Source: SURF-33 sp964598885 (lineage in GTDB: Bacteria > Desulfobacterota > Desulfobacteria > Desulfobacterales > Desulfosalsimonadaceae). Taken from it: 64,000 nt of DNA. Shown in pieces: positions 58,722-64,000 of the stretch. The stretch's first letter is position 1; every line of letters begins with the position of its first letter. The position numbers were made by a program, and so were the translations under genes. The notes below the pieces were generated by a model, which had not been told where the DNA came from, did not search any database, and saw nothing but the letters and a program-made list of their open reading frames with translations. The stretch is from positions 1 through 64,000 of the forward strand of contig CAZRES010000001.1 in assembly GCA_964598885.1 (NCBI GenBank), given 5' to 3'.

Positions 58722-59690
58722 TTATTTCTCTTTGGAAACAAATCCGCCGATCCTGCCCTTTCGACGTTCCTTCCGGATGGCGTCATCCGGCCCGTAGGGA
58801 TGACCGCCGAATCCATGGCGCATCATGGCAATGGAGCGCGCCCAATTTTGCTTGTCGTCACGGGAAGCAAACAGCTGCATTACGGCCTGGGCAATGACCT
58901 GAACAGGCACTTCCATTTGCATGGCGTCATCGATCAGCCAGTTGACCTCACCGGTATCTTCCACAAAAGCGGGAATCTGTTCCAGACCGCCTTCCTTGCG
59001 GTAGGCTTCCTCCATCAATTCGACGAGCCAGGAGCGGATGACCGATCCGTTGCGCCAGCAGCGCAATACACTGGCGATGTCCAGATCATCCCGGTAATGG
59101 GTCAGCAGGTCCATGCCTTCCCCAATGGCCTGGAGCATGCCGAATTCGATGCCGTTATGCACAAGCTTGACGAAATGTCCGGCCCCTGGCGGGCCGGCAT
59201 GCACATAGCCGCCGTCTACGGAAAGCGCTTCTAAAATGGGTTCAACCTGTTTTATGACGGATTTTTCTCCCCCGGCCATGAAGCAGGCTCCGTTGCGGGC
59301 ACCGTCCACCCCGCCGCTGGTGCCCAGATCGATAAAGCCGATCCCTCTGTCCTGCAGCCGCTTGTATCGCCGGATGGAATCGCCCCAGTAGGAATTTCCG
59401 CCGTCAATGATCAAATCCCCGTCTTCCAGCACTTCCGCCAGGTCGCTGATCATTGTATCAACGGCTGTTCCGGCGGGGATATAGAGAAAGACCTTTCTGG
59501 GTGGATCCAGGTGATCCTTGAACCCCCCGGGCTCGCCTGCATTGATCATCCCTTTTTCCAGCAACTCCGCCGGCGGCTTTCCGAGAGTAAAGCCGACTAC
59601 CTTTATTTCTTTTTCAAGGGCCTGCAGTGCCAGGTTGCCGCCCATTTTTCCCAATCCCACGACGCCGAATGCCAGCCTGCTGTCGTTCAT
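58722..59690 (-). CDS. gnd: 6-phosphogluconate dehydrogenase, decarboxylating (short form)
   Basis: 322 residues from the ATG at 59690, preceded by GAGGTGGG. An N-terminal NAD(P) motif (FGVVGLGKMGGNLALQAL) and the substrate motif GTSGGVDGARNGACFMAGG are followed by GHFVKLVHNGIEFGMLQAI with the catalytic Lys and Asn. The length of about 300 residues marks the short bacterial/archaeal type, often NAD-dependent. It oxidises 6-phosphogluconate to ribulose 5-phosphate. Same strand as and 56 bases before the glucosidase. Confidence 0.9.
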   Translation of the reverse strand: MNDSRLAFGVVGLGKMGGNLALQALEKEIKVVGFTLGKPPAELLEKGMINAGEPGGFKDHLDPPRKVFLYIPAGTAVDTMISDLAEVLEDGDLIIDGGNSYWGDSIRRYKRLQDRGIGFIDLGTSGGVDGARNGACFMAGGEKSVIKQVEPILEALSVDGGYVHAGPPGAGHFVKLVHNGIEFGMLQAIGEGMDLLTHYRDDLDIASVLRCWRNGSVIRSWLVELMEEAYRKEGGLEQIPAFVEDTGEVNWLIDDAMQMEVPVQVIAQAVMQLFASRDDKQNWARSIAMMRHGFGGHPYGPDDAIRKERRKGRIGGFVSKEK

Positions 59691-59785
59691 TTCCCACCTC
59701 TTGCTTTTTGGATGCTTTTTCTCATAACGTCCCTTTCTGACGCAGGCCTTTACTGAATCTGCTGCTGTTCTATTTCGGCCATCCG

Positions 59786-60424
59786 CTATTCCAGGATTTT
59801 TGAGTCCGGGTGCTTTTCTTTCCAATCCTCCCATTCGGTATCGGTGGAAGACATTTTCGGCAGCCAGCGTTCGTACAAGGGCCCCTGGATTCCCATGAGC
59901 CCCTTGCGATACGGGTACCACATGGTATTGGTTTCCCGGTCATAGAGTACAAACACGTTGTCGTATGTCCATCCCGAGGGCGCGATTGTCAGGGGACGGT
60001 CGTCAATCCGGCGGCTGTACACAGCCGCTAAATCCGCCAGCGGTCAGTATCCGACCGCAATCGGCACATCGCCCAGAAAGGTGTTTGCGATTTCATGCCG
60101 GCTCAGTTTCCGGACCGAATAAGCATGGGCTTCCTGTTCGTTGGCGATGCCGATGACCCTTTCAGATGCCGGCATGGATGATGTTTCCGTGGACAGGTCA
60201 TCGTTGTCAAGCGGCGTGAAGGCATTGCGCCCGAGTCCGTATTGAAACCCGTCCGCCTTGAATCCCAGTTCCTTTGCCTGGGAAATGTCCCATTGTTCAC
60301 CGGTCTGGTCACGGATGGCGGCCGGTCCGTCCGAGTTCGATCCCCGGGAACAGGCGAACAAACCAGTTACGACAAGAAACAGGCAAAGCCCCATAAGGAC
60401 TTTGAAATTATTTTTGTTCGGCAT
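59786..60424 (-). CDS. DUF3179 lipoprotein, probable selenoprotein (in-frame TGA at 60044-60046)
   Basis: Read through one TGA this is 212 residues. Residues 1-25 are a lipoprotein signal (GLCLFLVVTGLFAC). DUF3179 follows: ERVIGIANEQEAHAYSVRKL, SRHEIANTFLGDVPIAVGY, then TGA at codon 127, then PLADLAAVYSRRIDDRPLTI and APSGWTYDNVFVLYDRET. In Cys homologues the same place reads YCPLC, so the TGA matches the first conserved Cys; the second Cys is Ala here. A hairpin with a G/U-rich loop follows at a distance suited to a bacterial SECIS. Without read-through the product would be 126 residues and lack half the domain. AAAGGAT precedes the ATG. The function of DUF3179 is unknown; a redox role is implied by Sec. 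Confidence 0.82.
60011..60046 (-). promoter_or_regulatory. TGA codon and predicted bacterial SECIS hairpin
   Basis: On the minus strand, 15 bases after the TGA (60046-60044), GCGGCT (60028-60023) pairs perfectly with AGCCGC (60016-60011) around the loop GTGTAC. The loop begins 21 bases after the TGA. A G in the first loop positions, a following U, a GC-rich stem and a UGA-to-loop distance of 16-37 bases are the known requirements for bacterial SECIS elements that bind SelB. Confidence 0.75.
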
Positions 60425-60469
60425 ATTTCGTATCCTTTAAACCTAAATGGAATATCGTGTGCCCGTTTT

Positions 60470-61108
60470 TCAGGAAATCGGCTTGAGAATGGCCCGGGCC
60501 GGTGCGCCCTCCCCATTGAAAATTTTTATGGGCAGGCATATCATGTCGTAATTTCCGGGATTCACTCCGCCAAGGTATAAACCCTCAATTACCCATATGC
60601 CCGCCTCGAGCAGATTGTAATGCACTTCGGTTTCATTACGGCCGTATCCGCTGACCGACAGGTAATCGACTCCCACTGTCCGGACCCCCATTTCGGCCAG
60701 ATATGCTGCCGCCTCGGTGGAAAGATAGACAAAATCGGACATAAACGACTTTTCTGTCCAGTTTTGATCTGAATTCCGGGTTTTAAATAATATCCTCTCC
60801 CCGGGTATAATCCGGTTTGCGGTCAGGGTTTCGGCAGATATCGATTCTCTTTCCGCCGTTTCGATCACCCGGGCCTGTCCGATCAGTGCGTCAAAAGGAA
60901 CTGCATCAATACCCGTGCCATTGCGGATAAAATGAAGGGGGGCATCCATATGGGTCCCGGAATGAACGCTCATTTCCATTTTGGACAAATTGGCCTTGTC
61001 CCCACGGTCCATATCCGATACCCGCTCGATGGAAACCGGCGGGTCTCCCGGCCAGTGCGCCATCCCCGAGCGCAGGGAAACGGAAATGTCGATCCATTCA
61101 GATGCCAT
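60470..61108 (-). CDS. Cyclase-family metal-dependent hydrolase (kynurenine formamidase-like)
   Basis: 212 residues, soluble. The metal motif is SVHSGTHMDAPLHFIRNG (HxGTHxDxPxH), with WIDISVSLRSGMAHWPGDPP at the start and TVGVDYLSVSGYGRNETEVH in the second half, as in the KynB/cyclase family. These enzymes hydrolyse formamides or cyclic imides. No tryptophan degradation genes are near, so the substrate is open. It starts 12 bases after the DUF547 stop on the same strand. Confidence 0.86.
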   Translation of the reverse strand: MASEWIDISVSLRSGMAHWPGDPPVSIERVSDMDRGDKANLSKMEMSVHSGTHMDAPLHFIRNGTGIDAVPFDALIGQARVIETAERESISAETLTANRIIPGERILFKTRNSDQNWTEKSFMSDFVYLSTEAAAYLAEMGVRTVGVDYLSVSGYGRNETEVHYNLLEAGIWVIEGLYLGGVNPGNYDMICLPIKIFNGEGAPARAILKPIS

Positions 61109-61120
61109 TTTTAATGTCGT

Positions 61121-61948
61121 TCAAGGTTCGTTCAGACTCCAGTCGTATTCATACTCAACATCACCGGTAAACGCCCGAAGACGGTTTGCCAAGTGAGGAT
61201 CGACATATTTTGAAAGATGTTTCAGCACCCCGTTTACCGATCCGTTAAAATCTTCCTGGAACCAGTCGTAAATGGAAGAAACCACTAACGTGTCATCGTT
61301 TTGGAATCGCGCGCCGCGGGGATGATTGATATGGTCCCGAGCCCCTTTTTCAAGGAGTTCTTCCGTATTCTGGACCGTAAAAGGTACATTTTGAAGATCG
61401 GGGCATCCGATGCTGGCGCAGTTGACTGCGTAATGGATCCGGTTGTCTTCCCAGATCGGTCGAAGGATGCGGTGCTCGATATCGTCAAGCGTAAGCGCTA
61501 TCCCTTCTATGGACAAAAGTTCGGCTTTCCATGGTCCTGTGGTGAACCATCCGGAAAGGTCGATATCCCGGATGCTGTCAACCGGATAATGGTCCAGTAT
61601 GACCTTTACTGTAAGGGCATTGTAGGCATTTATCCAGAACGCCTTCTGCTCGGCCCGGTTCAGATTGCTTACCGGCACTTTCTGCAATCTGTCCAAGTAG
61701 TTATCCAATCGATCTTTGTCTTCGGTCGTCACAGCATCATAGGACACCAGGTGGACGCCGGAGGGGTGGTCGGTGATCAGATATTTCTGCAGAAACTCCG
61801 CCCAGGGCCCATGATCAATCCGCTTTTCATTTTCGGCATCATGCTGCTGCCACCTGGCCCAGAGTTCCGCCTTGGGAGCTGCAAAAGCTGAGGGGTTAAA
61901 AAAAATGAAGCAGAGTAAAGCGACCAGCAGTACCGACACGCATTTCAT
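61121..61948 (-). CDS. DUF547 domain exported protein
   Basis: 275 residues with a signal peptide (SVLLVALLCFIFFNPSAFAAP), so periplasmic. DUF547 motifs are AFWINAYNALTVKVILDHYP and IHYAVNCASIGCPDLQNVPF, with the Cys-x-x-x-x-Cys that is widely conserved. The function of DUF547 is unknown; a glutaredoxin-like or thiol role has been suggested for relatives. The next genes on the strand are the cyclase and the Sec-containing DUF3179 lipoprotein, which supports an envelope thiol/redox theme. Confidence 0.86.
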   Translation of the reverse strand: MKCVSVLLVALLCFIFFNPSAFAAPKAELWARWQQHDAENEKRIDHGPWAEFLQKYLITDHPSGVHLVSYDAVTTEDKDRLDNYLDRLQKVPVSNLNRAEQKAFWINAYNALTVKVILDHYPVDSIRDIDLSGWFTTGPWKAELLSIEGIALTLDDIEHRILRPIWEDNRIHYAVNCASIGCPDLQNVPFTVQNTEELLEKGARDHINHPRGARFQNDDTLVVSSIYDWFQEDFNGSVNGVLKHLSKYVDPHLANRLRAFTGDVEYEYDWSLNEP

Positions 61949-61975
61949 TTTTTATTCACCTTTTTAAAATCGATC

Positions 61976-62800
61976 TCAACCCCCGGTCGCAAAGCCGGGA
62001 TACAACATCATTCCGCCGTCGACCACCAGGGTGGTGCCGTGGACATAATCGGATTCATCCGAGGCAAGCCATACTGCCACCGCACCGATGTCCCGGGTAT
62101 CGCCCACCCGGTTCCAGGGGATAAGTTTGAGCAGCTCGCTTTCGGCTTCCGGCGTTTCCCACGCCGCCTGATTGATCGAGGTTTTTATCGCCCCGGGCGC
62201 GATGCTGTTGACCCGGATCCGATCCGCGGCCACTTCCTGGGCCAGGCTCTTCATCAAAAGCATCAACCCACCCTTGGCGGCCGCATAGTTGGCATGTCCG
62301 GCCCACGGGATCGTCTCGTGAACAGAGGAGATGAAGATGATTTTTCCGGCAGTGATCGATCCCTCGGGGATCCCTCTTTTCTTGAATCCGCGCACCGCTT
62401 CCCTGGCGCAGAGAAAAGCGCCGGTCAAGTTGACGTCGATCACCTTCCGCCAGTCCGTCAGGGTCATTTCTTGAAAGACAGCATCCTTTTGAATTCCGGC
62501 ATTGTTCACCAGAATATCCACGGCCCCCAGTTCCCTGGTCGCCTTATCGAACATGTGTTGGACCTGATTTTCGTCGCTGACATCGGCTTCAATGGCGATG
62601 GCCCGAACATGTTTCCGGCGGATTTCATCAACGAGTTTATGGGCCGCTTTCCCATCCCCGATAAAGTTTATGACCACATCCGCTTCTTCTTCAGCCATGG
62701 ACAAGGCAATCCCCCTGCCGATTCCTGTAGACGCGCCGGTAATCAACGCCACCTGGTTCTTCAACCTGCCGACACAGGCCAGCTTGCTGACAGCTGCCAT
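61976..62800 (-). CDS. Short-chain dehydrogenase/reductase (glucose 1-dehydrogenase type)
   Basis: 274 residues. The cofactor loop is VALITGASTGIGRGIALSMA, then DILVNNAGIQ, with active-site IFISSVHETIPWAGHANYAAAKG (Ser, Tyr-x3-Lys) and RVNSIAPGAIKT. The C-terminal WLASDESDYVHGTTLVVDGG is typical of glucose 1-dehydrogenases and 3-oxoacyl reductases. GAGGT precedes the ATG. Together with the glucosidase and 6-phosphogluconate dehydrogenase it could form a route from glucose to gluconate and pentose phosphate, though a gluconolactonase and gluconate kinase are not in the window. Confidence 0.87.
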   Translation of the reverse strand: MAAVSKLACVGRLKNQVALITGASTGIGRGIALSMAEEEADVVINFIGDGKAAHKLVDEIRRKHVRAIAIEADVSDENQVQHMFDKATRELGAVDILVNNAGIQKDAVFQEMTLTDWRKVIDVNLTGAFLCAREAVRGFKKRGIPEGSITAGKIIFISSVHETIPWAGHANYAAAKGGLMLLMKSLAQEVAADRIRVNSIAPGAIKTSINQAAWETPEAESELLKLIPWNRVGDTRDIGAVAVWLASDESDYVHGTTLVVDGGMMLYPGFATGG

Positions 62801-62889
62801 ACTGCACCTCTTTCGTCTGGTGCCAAACTTATACCAATCCGACCCTGTGGGAAGATCAAGGTCGAAGCACTATAAAAACCGGGAGACAG

Positions 62890-62925
62890 GCGCCCGGTCC
62901 TGCAATGGAGGACAGAACCGGGCGC
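62890..62925. terminator. Stem-loop between the cytochrome P460 and SDR genes
   Basis: GCGCCCGGT (62890-62898) pairs perfectly with ACCGGGCGC (62917-62925) across an 18-base loop. On the plus strand it is followed by a T-rich run (TGCTTTTTCTTT); on the minus strand, where the flanking genes lie, a shorter TTTTT appears about 11 bases on. It probably separates the cytochrome transcript from the SDR gene. Confidence 0.5.
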
Positions 62926-62946
62926 TGCTTTTTCTTTAGGGTACTG

Positions 62947-63438
62947 CTATTTAGGCTGTGAAAAAATCATATCTTTGGGGGCCGCGTTATGGCACTGGAT
63001 GCAGCTGTCGACTTTTCCGGATGTCGCAACTGAACCATCCGGGCCGTATTTCGCCCAGAACCAGTCCCCGCCCTCGGGATTGTAGCCCTTTTTCTTGTAC
63101 ATCGGGGTAATGGCCATCAAATCCTTCTGGTTTTTACCGTAATTTTCCTTGACCAGAATGGCGCCGTCGGGCATCGGCTCGCCCGCGTTGGCGGCCTTTA
63201 TGGCGATATCGTTGGCATACAGCTTCAGATAGGCTCCGTGGGGACTTTTCCCCGGATACATACCCTCATACCCCGGGAAAAAATCCCATTGCGTATAAGG
63301 GTGAGTTTCTGTGATATACGTCCAGAACCCTTCGGCTTCGGCAGGCGGCATCTCCTTGTCCTGCCCGGCTTGCGGTCCGGCGGAGACAAACAATATACCA
63401 ATAAGCATGATAAATCCAATCAAATAAACCTTTTTCAT
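62947..63438 (-). CDS. Cytochrome P460-family c-type heme protein
   Basis: 163 residues from the ATG at 63438, which has a strong AAGGAGG; an upstream Met lacks one. Signal peptide about 1-22 (KKVYLIGFIMLIGILFVSAG). The single heme motif is VDSCIQCHNAA near the C-terminus (CxxCH). The body has the P460 pattern PHGAYLKLYANDIAIKAAN and DGAILVKENYGKN. P460 proteins oxidise hydroxylamine or bind NO, but many in this family have unknown roles. The cross-linking Lys cannot be assigned from sequence alone. It follows a cytochrome c gene by about 50 bases. Confidence 0.85.
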   Translation of the reverse strand: MKKVYLIGFIMLIGILFVSAGPQAGQDKEMPPAEAEGFWTYITETHPYTQWDFFPGYEGMYPGKSPHGAYLKLYANDIAIKAANAGEPMPDGAILVKENYGKNQKDLMAITPMYKKKGYNPEGGDWFWAKYGPDGSVATSGKVDSCIQCHNAAPKDMIFSQPK

Positions 63439-63487
63439 GAAAACCTCCTTTTTCCGATTCATTCGGTTTGATTATAAAGACTCGAAG

Positions 63488-63850
63488 TCACAGAGTCTTC
63501 AGGTATTCCAGGATCGTATCGATTTCCCGTTTGCTCAACTTGTCCCTGAATGACGGCATGTTCTCATACGGGTCGGTGATCTGATGCCGGACATTTTCCG
63601 CGTTGACCGACCGGCCGCTTCTGGGAAGGCTCTTCCGGTCGAAAAGTCCCTCCAGTCCAGGGCCGATCTTCGTTTTTCGGCTGTCCGGGAAATGACACTG
63701 GACGCATCCGGCTTCATTAAACAGTTGAGCGCCGCGGGTAGACGGGGCCTCTCCCGTAACAAAGGTCCGGACCCCCGCCAGGAGTATGATAACAACCCCA
63801 AGAATTCCGATCACCGCGAAAGTGGCATGCTTCAGCTTGACTTTACGCAT
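63488..63850 (-). CDS. Small membrane-anchored cytochrome c
   Basis: 120 residues. One N-terminal helix (ATFAVIGILGVVIILLAGV) that is probably an uncleaved anchor, then a class I cytochrome c domain with EAGCVQCHFPDS (CxxCH) and the distal Met in YENMPSFRDKLSKREIDTIL. GAGGAG precedes the ATG. It probably transfers electrons between the reductase encoded upstream and the P460 protein. Confidence 0.88.
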   Translation of the reverse strand: MRKVKLKHATFAVIGILGVVIILLAGVRTFVTGEAPSTRGAQLFNEAGCVQCHFPDSRKTKIGPGLEGLFDRKSLPRSGRSVNAENVRHQITDPYENMPSFRDKLSKREIDTILEYLKTL

Positions 63851-63871
63851 CAGGCGTTGCTCCTCTTTTGT

Positions 63872-64000
63872 TCAATCCAGAAAGGAAAAGATTTCCACCC
63901 GTATCTGGTGGTGGGAAACTCCCCTTTCCCGGAGTGCGGTTATGACCCCCGTGATCAACGGGGGCGGCCCGCACACATAAAATGTTTTGCTCGACAGATC
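63872..64000 (-). CDS. C-terminal end of a flavin/NAD(P)-binding oxidoreductase (cut by window end)
   Basis: Only the last 42 codons are present; the stop is at 63872-63874 and the frame is open to the window edge. The tail reads SSKTFYVCGPPPLITGVITA then ERGVSHHQIRVEIFSFLD. The YVCGPPPLI turn and the closing Glu-x-Phe-x-Phe are typical of ferredoxin-NADP reductase-like proteins (NAD-binding half). It lies 21 bases before the cytochrome c start, so it is probably the electron input of that operon. Confidence 0.72.
   Translation of the reverse strand, partial: DLSSKTFYVCGPPPLITGVITALRERGVSHHQIRVEIFSFLD

Noticed and set aside
1..64000. CRISPR arrays, tRNA/rRNA genes, insertion sequences, prophage
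   Set aside because: No regularly spaced repeats, no transposase or integrase motifs, and no tRNA-like cloverleaf seen in the gaps inspected by eye.

Overview
The window looks like a chromosomal segment of a Desulfobacterota bacterium (Desulfobacterales/Desulfosarcina-like). This is inferred from gene style: many single-receiver response regulators, Cache-type histidine kinases, SulP and TauE/SafE anion transporters, a B12-type radical SAM protein, a DUF3786 Fe-S protein, an apparent selenoprotein and c-type cytochromes. No rRNA, tRNA, CRISPR array, phage or insertion sequence was seen. Both ends are cut: feoB lacks its 5' part, and a flavin/NAD-type reductase lacks its N-terminus at the right edge.

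Layout. (i) 0-7 kb: the end of feoB, then a membrane-lipid/stress type set (DUF1295, GPH transporter, chalcone-isomerase-like, DUF2177, DUF1499, DUF1365, FAD oxidoreductase) without the cyclopropane-fatty-acid synthase usually found with it. (ii) 7-20 kb: a PAS histidine kinase, a double CDP-alcohol phosphatidyltransferase, an Fe-S DUF3786 protein, PtsP, a ferritin-like protein, a universal stress protein, a cytidylate-kinase-like protein, an rRNA methyltransferase-like protein, a B12 radical SAM protein that probably starts at CTG, a cyclophilin and an OFA transporter. (iii) 20-36 kb: a tripartite RND pump, a TauE/SafE permease, RhlE helicase, CrcB, an acyl-ACP-reductase-like protein with Ser at the catalytic Cys position, EttA, and a few small genes. 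(iv) 36-55 kb: a dense signalling and transport island. (v) 55-64 kb: alpha/beta hydrolase, GH63-like glucosidase, 6-phosphogluconate dehydrogenase, a DUF3179 gene read through an in-frame TGA (probable selenocysteine), cyclase, DUF547, SDR, cytochrome P460, cytochrome c and a reductase.

The most striking part is region iv. It holds eight response regulators, four kinase-type proteins (one with a dead ATPase domain), an NtrC-type activator whose receiver lacks the phospho-Asp, and a fusion of a cytidylate-kinase-like domain, a BON domain and a receiver. These are interleaved with a SulP transporter carrying a large coiled-coil insert, a TauE/SafE permease and a PEP-synthase-like protein. Three operons there share the same promoter architecture, TTGAC-N11-AATTTGRAATA. 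The NtrC-type gene ends one operon, and 170 bases further on a good sigma-54 promoter starts the next. The inferred logic is a phosphorelay that senses an anion or respiratory substrate outside the cell and controls its import or export; the ligand cannot be read from the sequence.

The second strong signal is the DUF3179 gene. Its two halves are in one frame, separated only by a TGA aligned with the family's conserved Cys, and followed at the right distance by a perfect hairpin with a G/U-containing loop.
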